Positions 52,209 to 64,000 of a DNA stretch of 64,000 nucleotides are shown piece after piece. The stretch comes from Streptomyces sp. SUK 48 (GTDB lineage: Bacteria; Actinomycetota; Actinomycetes; Streptomycetales; Streptomycetaceae), in NCBI RefSeq assembly GCF_009650765.1, contig NZ_CP045740.1:6176001-6240000 (forward strand), given 5' to 3'. The notes beneath the pieces are model-generated. The model did not search any database. It was not told the origin of the DNA and saw only the letters and a program-made list of their open reading frames with translations. Each line of letters starts with the position of its first letter. The stretch's first letter is position 1. The position numbers and the translations under genes were made by a program.

Positions 52209-53653
52209 GACGTCCGGCACCTCTCCACGAACCGACGGGCCACACCGGGCTCGGACGCCCAGTGCGTGTGCAGATAACTCGCGTGCACGCCCCGCTGTAC
52301 AAAACCCTCGACCCGCCGCTCCCGGCCCCGGATGCCCCAGGCGGGCGCGGCACCGGCGGCCGGCTCGACCACGGTGCGGTGGAACTCGTGCCCCCGCATC
52401 CGCGTCCCGGCGGCGGCCAGCACACTGTCCCCGACGGCCACGGCGTCCCGGTACCCGAGCGTGAGCCGCTCCGCCATCCGCGCGGTGGCGTCCAGCACGC
52501 CGCACATGGGACTGCCGTCCAGCTCCCGGCACAGGTAGAGCAGTCCGGCGCATTCGGCGGCGACCGGCGCGCCACGCCCCGCGAGTGCGGAGACGGCCGC
52601 CCGCAGCGGCTCGTTGGCGGACAGCTCGGCCGCGTACACCTCGGGGAACCCGCCGCCGACGACCAAACCGGCGGTGCCGTCGGGCAGTTCCTCGTCGTGG
52701 AGCGGATCGAAGGTGACGACCTCGGCGCCGGCGGCGGCGAGCAGTTCGGTGTGCTCGGCGTAGGAGAAGGTGAAGGCGGGGCCACCGGCGACGGCGATAC
52801 GGGGCTCCGGCCCTCCGGCGGACGGCGTTGGGCGGTCAGCCGCACTCCCGGCCGACCGAGCCAACCCTTGGTCCAGCCTTCCAGCCGACCGAGCCGGCTG
52901 GTCGTGGGTGGGCGAGAAGCCGGGGGTCCAGGGAGCGGCGCCCCCGGGGACGGCACCCGCGGAACGCGCCAGCTTCTCCAGCGCGGACAGATCACACCCC
53001 CGGGACACCAGCGCCGCCATCTCCGCGACCGCGTCCACCGCGAGCGCCCGCCGCTCGGCGACCGGCACCAGCCCCAGGTGCCGGGACGGCGTCTCCACCG
53101 GCCGCGCCCGCCGCAGCGCGCCCAGCACCGGCACCCCGACGGAGTCCAGCGCGTCCCGCAACAGCTCCTCGTGCCGCGCCGACCCCACCTTGTTCAGGAT
53201 CACGCCCCCGACCCGCACCTGCGGATCCCACGACACGAACCCGTGCACCAGCGCCGCCACCGACCGCGACTGCGCGGACGCGTCCACCACCAGCACCACC
53301 GGCGCCCCCAGCAGCTTCGCCACCTGCGCCGTGGACGCCAGCTCACCCTCCCCGGCCGCACCGTCGTACAGCCCCATCACGCCCTCGACCACGGCGATGT
53401 CGCACCCCCGCGCCCCGTGCAGGAACAGCGGAGCGACCAGCTCGGGGCCGCACAGGTACGCGTCCAGGTTCCGCCCCGTCCGCCCGGTCGCGAGCGCGTG
53501 GTACCCGGGGTCGATGTAGTCCGGCCCGACCTTGTGCGGGGACACGGCGAGCCCCCGCGCGGCGAACGCGGCCATCAGCCCCGTGGCCACGGTGGTCTTG
53601 CCGCTGCCCGAGGAGGGCGCGGCGACGACCAGCCGTGGCGTCGACGGTGTCAC
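52205..53653 (-). CDS. cobB: Cobyrinate a,c-diamide synthase CobB
   Basis: A 482-aa ATP-dependent amidotransferase. The P-loop is VVAAPSSGSGKTTVATG at residues 8-24. Also present are HKVGPDYIDPGYHALATGR and the glutaminase cysteine in VAAECAGLLYLC. It amidates the a and c side chains of cobyrinate. Between the two domains lies an unusual linker of about 50 residues rich in Ala, Ser, Pro and Arg (about 52800-52950), longer than I expect for the family. GTG start overlaps cobO by 4 nt. Confidence 0.93.
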   Translation of the reverse strand: MTPSTPRLVVAAPSSGSGKTTVATGLMAAFAARGLAVSPHKVGPDYIDPGYHALATGRTGRNLDAYLCGPELVAPLFLHGARGCDIAVVEGVMGLYDGAAGEGELASTAQVAKLLGAPVVLVVDASAQSRSVAALVHGFVSWDPQVRVGGVILNKVGSARHEELLRDALDSVGVPVLGALRRARPVETPSRHLGLVPVAERRALAVDAVAEMAALVSRGCDLSALEKLARSAGAVPGGAAPWTPGFSPTHDQPARSAGRLDQGLARSAGSAADRPTPSAGGPEPRIAVAGGPAFTFSYAEHTELLAAAGAEVVTFDPLHDEELPDGTAGLVVGGGFPEVYAAELSANEPLRAAVSALAGRGAPVAAECAGLLYLCRELDGSPMCGVLDATARMAERLTLGYRDAVAVGDSVLAAAGTRMRGHEFHRTVVEPAAGAAPAWGIRGRERRVEGFVQRGVHASYLHTHWASEPGVARRFVERCRTS

Positions 53654-54249
53654 CACTCGATGCCCTTCTGGCCCTTCTGCCCCACGTCCATGGGGTGCTT
53701 GACCTTGGACATGTCGGTCACGAGATCCGCGAAGTCCACCAGCGGGGCCGGCGCGTTCCGCCCGGTGATCACCACATGCTGGGTACCGGGACGGCCCCGC
53801 AGGACCTCCACGACCTCCTCGGTGTCCACCCACCCCCAGTGCATCGGGTACGCGAACTCGTCGAGGACGTAGAACCGGTACGTCTCGGCCGCCAGGTCCC
53901 GCTTGACCTGCTCCCAGCCCTCCCGCGCCTTCTCCTCGTTGTCCATCTGCGCGTCCCGCTGCACCCAGGACCAGCCCTCGCCCATCTTGTGCCAGTCGAC
54001 GCGCCCGCCCTCGCCGGAGGCGCCGAGCACACGCAGCGCGTTCTCCTCGCCGACCTTCCACTTCGCCGACTTGACGAACTGGAACACCCCGATGGGCCAC
54101 CCCTGGTTCCAGGCCCGCAGCGCGAGCCCGAACGCGGCGGTGGACTTCCCCTTGCCGACGCCCGTGTGCACCACGACCAGCGGCCGGTTGCGGCGCTGAC
54201 GGGTCGTCAGCCCGTCGTCCGGTACGACACTCGGCTGTCCCTGCGGCAT
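53650..54249 (-). CDS. cobO: Corrinoid adenosyltransferase CobO
   Basis: A 199-aa ATP:cob(I)alamin adenosyltransferase of the CobO/BtuR type. The P-loop is VHTGVGKGKSTAAFG at about residues 27-41. YVLDEFAYPMHWGWVD is the acidic block and VVITGRNAPAPLVDFADLVTD the C-terminal motif. It attaches the adenosyl group to cobyrinic acid a,c-diamide. ATG start overlaps the end of the chelatase gene. Confidence 0.96.
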   Translation of the reverse strand: MPQGQPSVVPDDGLTTRQRRNRPLVVVHTGVGKGKSTAAFGLALRAWNQGWPIGVFQFVKSAKWKVGEENALRVLGASGEGGRVDWHKMGEGWSWVQRDAQMDNEEKAREGWEQVKRDLAAETYRFYVLDEFAYPMHWGWVDTEEVVEVLRGRPGTQHVVITGRNAPAPLVDFADLVTDMSKVKHPMDVGQKGQKGIEW

Positions 54250-56245
54250 TACGCGGCCCTCCTCGTCGTCCCCTGCACATCCCGCACCAGACCGGCGATG
54301 GAGTCCGCCCGCAGCTCGTCCAACGTGACCGCCGTACCCGCGAGTTCACCCGCGAGCTGCCCGGCGAGCCCGAGCCGCACCGGCCCCGACTCGCAGTCCA
54401 CGACCACCGAGGCGACCTGCTCGGCCGCGAACAGCCGCGCCGCCCGCCCCGCGAGCGCGACCGGCTCGGGACCGCCGGTCGCCCGGCCGTCCGTGACGAC
54501 GACCAGCAGCGCCCGCCGCGCCGGGTCCCGCAGCCGCTCCACCCGCAGCACCTCGTGCGCCTTGAGCAGCCCGGCCGCGAGCGGCGTACGGCCGCCCGTC
54601 GGCAGCGACTCCAGCCGTACGGCCGCCGCGTCCACCGAGGACGTCGGCGGCAGCGCCACGTCCGCGCCGGAACCCCGGAAGGTCACCAGGCCCACCTTGT
54701 CCCGCCGCTGATAGGCGTCGAGCAGCAGCGACAGCACGGCACCCTTCACCGCGCCCATCCGCTGCCGGGCCGCCATCGACCCCGAGGCGTCCACGGCGAA
54801 CAGCACGAGATTGCCCTCGCGGCCCTCCCGGCCGGCCTGCCGCAGATCGTCCCGGCGGATCACCAGCCCGGGTCCGGACCGGCCGCGCGCCCGCTGGTGC
54901 GGCGCCGCCGCCCGCACGGTCGCCGACAGATGCAGCTTGGTCAGGGCGCCCCGCGGCCGCAGCGCCCCCGTGGTCCGCCCGTGCTCGGTCCGCGCCCGCG
55001 AACGCCGCCCGGCGGCACCCTCGCCGATCCCGGGCACGCTGAGCACCTTCGTCCGGAACGGCTCGGCCGCCCGCGCCGGGGCCTGCTCGCCCGCACCGGC
55101 GCCGGCGGGCTGCGGTTCCCCGCCCTCACCGGCCTCGGGCCGCGCGGCGGTGTCCCCGCCGCCCTCGGGACCGGACTCGGGCGCCGGCCGCCCGCCGCCA
55201 CCGGGACCGTCGGGGTCGTCGTCGCCGTCCCCGTCCTGGCCGGCGGACTGCTCCAGCGTCTCGTCCAGCTTGTCCTCGTCCAGGCCCGGCGCGTCGAAGG
55301 GGTTGCGGCGCCTGCGGTGCGGCAGCGCGAGCAGCGCCGCCTGCCGTACGTCCTCCGCGAGTACGTCCGTCCGCCCGGCCCACGCGGCCAGCGCGGTCGC
55401 CGTGCGCGCCATCACGATGTCGGCGCGCATGCCGTCCACCTCGAAGGCCGCGCAGGTCGCCGCGATCTGCCGCAGCGCCGCGTCACCCAGGCGCACCTGG
55501 GGCAGCAACTGCCGTGCCGCGACGATCCGTTGCCGTACGGCGGCCTCCTCGCCGGCCCAGCGCGCGGCGAAGGCGGCGGGGTCGTCGTCGTACGCGAGGC
55601 GCCGTCGTACGACCTCCACCCGCTGGTCCGGCTCCCGCGAGGCGGCGACCTCGACGGTGAGTCCGAACCGGTCGAGCAGCTGCGGCCGCAGCTCGCCCTC
55701 CTCCGGGTTCATGGTCCCGACGAGCAGGAACTTCGAGGCGTGCCGCACGGAGACGCCCTCGCGCTCCACGTAGGAGGCGCCCATCGCCGCCGCGTCCAGC
55801 AGCAGATCGACCAGGTGGTCGTGGAGCAGGTTGACCTCGTCCACGTACAGGATGCCGCGGTGCGCGTCGGCCAGCAGGCCCGGCTCGAACGCCTTCACGC
55901 CCTCCGCGAGCGCCCGCTCGATGTCCAGCGCGCCGACCAGCCGGTCCTCCGAGGCGCCGACGGGCAACTCGACCATCCGCGCGGCCCGTTCACCGCCGGG
56001 ACCCGTCTCGTGCGGCCCGTCCGGGCACCCCGGGTCCGGCGCCGCGGGGTCGCAGGAGAACCGGCACCCGGGCACCACGGCCACCTCGGGCAGCAGCGCC
56101 GACAGGGCCCGCACGGCGGTGCTCTTCGCGGTGCCCTTCTCGCCGCGCACCAGCACGCCGCCGACCGCCGGGGACACGGCGTTCAGCAGCAGCGCGAGCC
56201 GCAGATCGTCCTGGCCGACCACGGCCGTGAAAGGAAAGGGGGTGG

Positions 56246-56249
<4 letters not shown>
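54249..56249 (-). CDS. Putative cobaltochelatase subunit, fused ChlI/ChlD type
   Basis: A 666-aa protein. The N-terminal AAA+ domain has Walker A VRGEKGTAKSTAVRAL and Walker B GILYVDEVNLLHDHLVDLLLDA. An acidic/Pro-rich linker lies around residues 330-400. The C-terminal von Willebrand A domain has the MIDAS motif FAVDASGSMAARQRMG. Such ChlI-ChlD fusions pair with CobN for late cobalt insertion, replacing CobS/CobT. GTG start overlaps cobN by 4 nt. Confidence 0.92.
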
Positions 56250-59898
<3,649 letters not shown>

Positions 59899-59902
<4 letters not shown>

Positions 59903-61407
59903 GCGGGCGCTCCCGGTGGGATGAAGGGCAGTCCTTGCGGCGCGCCGGACTCGATGAGCCGCCACAGCGCGTCCGTGTCCGCGTGCTGTTCGATCAGGTC
60001 GCCGAGCCGGTCGAGCTGCTCCTCGCGCAGCGCGGCGAAGGAGGTGTCCGGCGCGGGCACGAAGCGGCGGCCCGCGGCGGCGGCCACCTCGCGCAGAAAG
60101 GCCCGGCGGAAGCCGTCCGACTCCAGGGAGCCGTGCCAGTGGGTGCCCCAGGTGGCGCCCACCCGGCAGCCGTCCAGGAAGGGTTCGCCGCCGCCGACCC
60201 GGGCGACGCCGTGATGGATCTCGTACCCCTCGACCGGTTCGCCGAGGGCCCGGCCGGTGGGGCGGGTGAGGGTCTTCTCGCGGGCGAACCGCACTCGCAC
60301 GGGCAGCAGCCCGAGGCCGGGGACGGCGCCGGCCCGCGACTCCACGTCGTCCTCGATGTGCTCGCCGAGGATCTGGAAGCCGCCGCAGACGCCGAGCACG
60401 GGCCGGTGTTCGGCGGCCCTGCGGGCGAGCGCGTCGGCGAGGCCGCGCTCGCGCAGCCACCGGAGCGCCCGGACGGTGCCCCGGGTGCCGGGGACGACGA
60501 CCAGGTCGGCGTCGGCCAGCTCCTCCGGGCGGTCCACGAACCGCACCACGACGCCGGGTTCGGCGGCCAGCGCGTCCACGTCGGTGAAGTTGGACATCAG
60601 CGGGATCGCGCACACGGCGACGCGCAGCACGTCCGCGCCGAGCGGGGGAGCGACGGCCGACTCCCGCACCGCGCCCCGCAGGGAGACGCGGAGGCCGTCC
60701 TCCTCGTCGATGCCGAGCCCGTGCCGGAACGGCAGCACGCCGTACGCCGGCCGCCCGGTGAGGCCCTTGAGCATGTCCAGCCCCGGCTCCAGCAGCGAGA
60801 CATCGCCGCGGAACTTGTTCACCAGGAACCCGGCGACCAGCTCCTGGTCCTCGGGCGAGAGCAGTGCGAGGGTGCCGAAGAAGGAGGCGAAGACGCCGCC
60901 GCGGTCGATGTCGCCGACGACGAGCACGGGCAGCCGGGCGCCGCGCGCGATCCCCATGTTGACGATGTCGGTGCGGCGCAGATTGATCTCGGCCGGGCTG
61001 CCCGCGCCCTCGCAGATCACCGCGTCGTACTGTCCGCGCAGCTCGGCCAGACAGTCGAGGACCGTGCCCAGCAGCCGCTGCTGGCGTCCGCCGTGGTAGC
61101 CGCGCGCGCTCATCTCGCCCACCGGCTTGCCCAGCAGCACCACCTGGCTGCTCTGTTCGCCGCCCGGCTTGAGCAGCACGGGGTTCATCAGCGCGGTCGG
61201 CTCGATCCGGCACGCCTGGGCCTGCATGGCCTGGGCCCGCCCGATCTCGGCGCCCTCGCGGGTGACGAAGGAGTTGAGGGACATGTTCTGCGCCTTGAAC
61301 GGCGCGACTTTCACGCCCTGGCGCACCAGCCAGCGGCAGATCCCGGCCGTCACGACGCTCTTGCCGGCGTCGGAGGTGGTGCCGGCGACGAGGAGCCCAC
61401 CGTTCAC
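59899..61407 (-). CDS. cobQ: Cobyric acid synthase CobQ
   Basis: A 502-aa ATP-dependent amidotransferase that amidates the b, d, e and g side chains of adenosylcobyrinate a,c-diamide. The N-terminus [18 protein letters not shown] carries the P-loop. [12 protein letters not shown] is the CobQ signature. The glutaminase part has the cysteine in [12 protein letters not shown] and a histidine in GYEIHHG. GTG 61407 overlaps the cobD stop by 4 nt. Confidence 0.96.
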
Positions 61408-62357
61408 TTCCCGCGTCCCTTCCGTGCGTTGACGAGGAGGCGCGCGGCGACCGTGGTGCCGAGCGCGAGCAGGCCGACGCGCCGGGAGAGCCGTACGGCC
61501 CGCCCGATGTCGGCGACCTGTACGGCCCGTCCGGTGGCGCCGCCCAGCACGGGACGGTGCTCGACGCGGCCGCCGTAGGAGAGGGTGCCGCCCAGGCGTA
61601 CGCCGAGGGCGCCCGCGAAGGATGCCTCCACGGGACCGGCGTTGGGGCTCGGATGGCGGCGGGCGTCGGCGCGCCAGGCCCGCAGGGCGCGGCGCGGATC
61701 GGGTCCGGCCGCGGCGGCGAGGACGGCGGTCAGCCGGGCTCCCGGCCAGCCGGCCACGTCGTCCAGGCGCGCGGACGCCCAGCCGAAGCGGCGGTACCGG
61801 GCGGACTTGTGACCCACCATCGCGTCCAGGGTGTTGACGGCCCGGAAGCCGAGCAGCCCCGGCACGCCGGCGGCGGCGCCCCACACCAGGGCGCCCACGA
61901 CCGCGTCGGAGGTGTTCTCGGCGACCGACTCGACCACGGCCCGCGCGATCCCGTCGGCGTCCAGCGCCTGCGGGTCCCGGCCGCACAGATGCGGCAGCCG
62001 GGCGCGGGCTCCCTCGATGTCCCCGGCGGTCAGGGCGGCCCCGATGGCCTCGGCCTCGCGGGCGAGGGAGGTGCCGCCGACGACGGCCCAGGCGGCCGCG
62101 GCGGTCAGGGCGGCGGAGGCGGCGGGGGAGGGGCGTACGACGCGTGCGGCCAGCGCTCCGAGCGCGACGGCGCCACCGGCGCACACGGTGGTGTGCAGGG
62201 TGCCCCAGCCGCGGTGGTCGTGCCACAACGCGCCCTCGACGGCGGCGGCCGCACGCCCGAACGCGGCGACCGGGTGCCCGCGGCGGGGATCGCCGAGGAG
62301 GAGGTCGCCGAGGAGTCCGGCGGCGGCGCCGTACGCGTAACTGCGATCGGCGGCCAT
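61404..62357 (-). CDS. cobD: Adenosylcobinamide-phosphate synthase CobD/CbiB
   Basis: A 317-aa membrane enzyme that joins aminopropanol (phosphate) to adenosylcobyrate. Family blocks are [18 protein letters not shown] near the start, [19 protein letters not shown] and [26 protein letters not shown]. Several hydrophobic helices are present. The ATG at 62357 lacks a ribosome site but follows the stop of a 19-codon ORF by 4 nt, suggesting coupled translation. First main gene below the cobalamin riboswitch. Confidence 0.95.
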   Translation of the reverse strand: MAADRSYAYGAAAGLLGDLLLGDPRRGHPVAAFGRAAAAVEGALWHDHRGWGTLHTTVCAGGAVALGALAARVVRPSPAASAALTAAAAWAVVGGTSLAREAEAIGAALTAGDIEGARARLPHLCGRDPQALDADGIARAVVESVAENTSDAVVGALVWGAAAGVPGLLGFRAVNTLDAMVGHKSARYRRFGWASARLDDVAGWPGARLTAVLAAAAGPDPRRALRAWRADARRHPSPNAGPVEASFAGALGVRLGGTLSYGGRVEHRPVLGGATGRAVQVADIGRAVRLSRRVGLLALGTTVAARLLVNARKGRGK

Positions 62358-62361
62358 CGGC

Positions 62362-62421
62362 TCAGCCGGCCGTGGTCACCGCGGCAGTGGTGCTGGTACT
62401 GGTCCTTCGGCAGCCGAGCAT
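62362..62421 (-). CDS. 19-aa leader peptide between riboswitch and cobD
   Basis: ATG at 62421 opens MLGCRRTSTSTTAAVTTAG and stops 4 nt before the cobD ATG. GAGGA lies 9 nt upstream (62435-62431), a good ribosome site that cobD lacks. The peptide is Thr-rich with no known relative. It may only couple ribosomes to cobD below the riboswitch. It is proposed from its translation signals, not from homology. Confidence 0.5.
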   Translation of the reverse strand: MLGCRRTSTSTTAAVTTAG

Positions 62422-62461
62422 GGCGATGTGTCCTCACTCAGGGTGTCCGCGCCCTGGTTCG

Positions 62462-62612
62462 ACGTGATCCGGCGGCGAGAGTTCCTGGCTACCCGGGGAG
62501 TTCTTCCCCGGTGACAGTGGCGGGACCGCGCCGGATTCGCACCGGCTTCCTCTTCTGCTGCCGTAGATGGCGTGGGCAGTCCACCACGCCCCCGGAACGG
62601 CCGTCAACTTGC
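62462..62612 (-). promoter_or_regulatory. Cobalamin riboswitch of the cobD-cobI operon
   Basis: On the minus strand the core reads GGTGCGAATCCGGCGCGG (from 62543), then GCCACTGTCACC (62521-62510), then the B12-box-type GCCAGGAAC (62489-62481). These are the conserved aptamer segments of B12 riboswitches in order and spacing. The expression platform lies at about 62360-62460. High adenosylcobalamin would shut down the operon. Exact ends are estimated. Confidence 0.92.
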
Positions 62613-62671
62613 CGTTGACCTGCGGGAGTGTGCAGATTCCCACACCACGAGGGGTGGCCGGGGCATGCGAG

Positions 62672-62737
62672 AGGCTCCCCTGCCGCGGGCGCGGAGGGGA
62701 GCCTTCGGGGAACTGCCGGGGCCGACGCGGGCCCCGG
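62672..62737 (-). terminator. Tandem hairpins ending the phosphate transporter transcript
   Basis: CCGGGGCC (62716-62723) pairs with GGCCCCGG (62730-62737) right after the stop of the small membrane protein gene. A second 10-bp stem, 62672-62681 with 62695-62704, follows. Both lie downstream of the minus-strand transcript. Confidence 0.7.
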
Positions 62738-62739
62738 GC

Positions 62740-62967
62740 TCAGGGCTTGGCGACGATCAGGAGGATGCCGTACGCCACCGCCGCCGCGCAGGCCGCGAAG
62801 CAGACGTAGGCGCCGGTGACGGCGAGCGTGGCGGAGCCGCCCTCGGCCGCGGCCTTCTCGCGCCGGGCGAGGCCGTTGACGCCGAGGGTGAACAGGACCA
62901 CCAGGCCCACGGTGAACGCGAGGCTGACGCCGAAGACGGAGCCGATGGCCGCCCAGTCGATCTTCAT
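62740..62967 (-). CDS. Small two-helix membrane protein
   Basis: A 75-aa protein with two transmembrane helices, at about residues 8-30 and 47-70, joined by a short charged loop (NGLARREKAAAEGG). Most likely a small accessory protein, as it follows the phosphate transporter gene by 33 nt on the same strand and is regularly found there in Streptomyces. GGAAGCGACCC precedes the ATG. Function unknown. Confidence 0.8.
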   Translation of the reverse strand: MKIDWAAIGSVFGVSLAFTVGLVVLFTLGVNGLARREKAAAEGGSATLAVTGAYVCFAACAAAVAYGILLIVAKP

Positions 62968-63000
62968 GGGGTCGCTTCCTTGGTGAACGGGGCTCGGGGG

Positions 63001-64000
63001 TCAGACGGTGGCGGGCGGGGCCGTGGCGGCGGCGGAGGCCGTCGCTTCGGCGGCCGGGGCCTGCGCGGGGGCCGGGATGGTGGCCGTCAGGTCCTCGGTG
63101 ATCGTGCCCGCGGGCGGGGGGCTCACCGCGGCGATGGCGGTGGTCACCACGCCGGAGGGCTCCGCGGCCGGGTCGGCGACCACGTTGGTGTGGTCGATGA
63201 CCTCGCGCCGGGACAGCTTGTAGATCCAGGCGCTCGCGGCGACCAGGAAGACGGCGACCGCGGCGGTGCCCCCGTCGCCGAGTCCGGTGACGGCCTCGGC
63301 GCCCGCGCCGACCAGCGCGGCGGCCGGCAGGGTGAGCACCCAGGCGACGGCCATCCGGGTCGCGGTGGACCAGCGGACCACACCGCCCTTGCGGCCGAGG
63401 CCCGAACCCATCACCGCGCCGGAGACGACGTGGGTGGTGGAGAGGGAGAAGCCGAGGTGGGAGGAGGCCAGGATGGCGGTCGCGGCGCTGGTCTGCGCGG
63501 CGAAGCCCTGGCGGGGCTCCAGATCGGTGAGGCCGGTGCCCATGGTGCGGATGATGCGCCAGCCGCCGATGTAGGTGCCGAGCGCGATGGCGAGGCCCGC
63601 GGAGAGGATCACCCAGGTGGGAGGGTTGGAGCCGGGGGCGATGGCGCCGCCCGCGATCAGCGCGAGGGTGATGATGCCCATCGTCTTCTGCGCGTCGTTG
63701 GTGCCGTGCGCGAGGGAGACCAGCGCGGCGGAGGCGACCTGTCCGGCGCGGAAGCCCTTGCGGGTGGCCTCGCCCTCGGTCCTGGTGCCGGCCCGGTAGG
63801 AGAGCCGGGTCGCCACCAGCGCGGCGAGACCCGCCACGACCGGCGCGGCGACCGCGGGCAGCAGCACCTTGGTGACCAGCACCTCGCCGTGCACGGCGCC
63901 GAATCCGGCGGAGGCGACGGCGGCGCCGATCAGACCGCCCATCAGGGCGTGCGAGGAACTGGAGGGCAGGCCCACCAGCCAGGTCAGCAGGTTCCAGAGG
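63001..64000 (-). CDS. PiT-family inorganic phosphate transporter, 5' part outside the window
   Basis: The visible 332 codons are the C-terminal part of a phosphate permease; the frame stays open to position 64000, so the N-terminus is cut off. PiT motifs are GLPSSSSHALMGGLIG, SLAHGTNDAQKTMG and GFSLSTTHVVSGAVMG, which hold the sodium/proton-coupled phosphate site. The last 60 residues are an Ala/Pro-rich cytoplasmic tail. About ten helices are visible. It is co-transcribed with the small membrane protein downstream. Confidence 0.94.
   Translation of the reverse strand, partial: LWNLLTWLVGLPSSSSHALMGGLIGAAVASAGFGAVHGEVLVTKVLLPAVAAPVVAGLAALVATRLSYRAGTRTEGEATRKGFRAGQVASAALVSLAHGTNDAQKTMGIITLALIAGGAIAPGSNPPTWVILSAGLAIALGTYIGGWRIIRTMGTGLTDLEPRQGFAAQTSAATAILASSHLGFSLSTTHVVSGAVMGSGLGRKGGVVRWSTATRMAVAWVLTLPAAALVGAGAEAVTGLGDGGTAAVAVFLVAASAWIYKLSRREVIDHTNVVADPAAEPSGVVTTAIAAVSPPPAGTITEDLTATIPAPAQAPAAEATASAAATAPPATV

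Overview
The window is a contiguous piece of high-GC actinobacterial chromosome, almost certainly from Streptomyces. The evidence is strong G/C bias at third codon positions, a SufR-SufB-SufD-Rieske-SufC-SufS-SufU-SufT gene order, an ectABCD operon, carbohydrate ABC transporters without their own ATPase, a sortase-anchored LAETG protein of the SCO1860 type, and heavy use of GTG starts and 4-nt ATGA/GTGA gene overlaps. I saw no rRNA or tRNA gene, insertion sequence, prophage or CRISPR array. The content is mainly housekeeping and conserved Streptomyces chromosome, with a few damaged or repeated segments.

Layout. 1-6.7 kb holds the complete SUF iron-sulfur assembly operon, headed by its Fe-S regulator SufR and closed by a 12-bp-stem terminator. 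6.7-7.7 kb holds an SMR efflux pump and its TetR repressor behind a double palindromic operator. 7.7-10.2 kb carries dapD and dapA (lysine/diaminopimelate) around a small HAD protein. 10.3-12.4 kb is a cluster of uncharacterised genes: a 48-aa protein, a Cys-rich protein, a holin-like membrane protein and a DUF3618 protein. 12.4-13.9 kb is an ArsR-type regulator plus SRPBCC protein behind a perfect 21-bp inverted repeat. 13.9-20.4 kb has a secreted nuclease, an unknown acidic protein, a PhoX-type Tat-exported phosphatase with a PHO-box-like element, and a double TerD protein. 20.5-27.0 kb is a sugar/polyol ABC importer with a zinc dehydrogenase, a DeoR regulator and a divergent unknown protein. 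27.1-33.3 kb has an acid phosphatase, a penicillin-binding protein, two GNAT acetyltransferases around an IclR-regulator remnant, a FrnE-type DsbA oxidoreductase and a class V aminotransferase. 33.3-36.5 kb is ectABCD. 36.7-43.3 kb has a DinB-like protein, a second class V aminotransferase, an amino-acid ABC transporter, an amidohydrolase and the LAETG surface protein.

From 43.4 to 62.6 kb lies cobalamin biosynthesis. One operon (cobD-cobQ-cobN-chelatase-cobO-cobB-cobI) starts below a cobalamin riboswitch. A second operon (cobM-cobL-cbiG/cobJ-cobH-cbiX-cobC) is separated from it by a ZIP-type metal transporter on the opposite strand. The set mixes early-cobalt genes (CbiX, CbiG) with late-cobalt ones (CobN plus the ChlI/D-like partner). 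The window ends inside a PiT-family phosphate transporter with a small membrane protein downstream.

Points most worth a second look are: a mosaic array of repeats beyond cobC that looks built from decayed copies of the cobC 3' end; a one-base frameshift in cobI; a 19-codon leader ORF between the B12 riboswitch and cobD that probably couples translation; the SufR-type operator lying on the sufR start codon; the twin TetR operators 21 bp apart; and the 21-bp inverted repeat that would hide the ribosome binding site of the ArsR-type gene.
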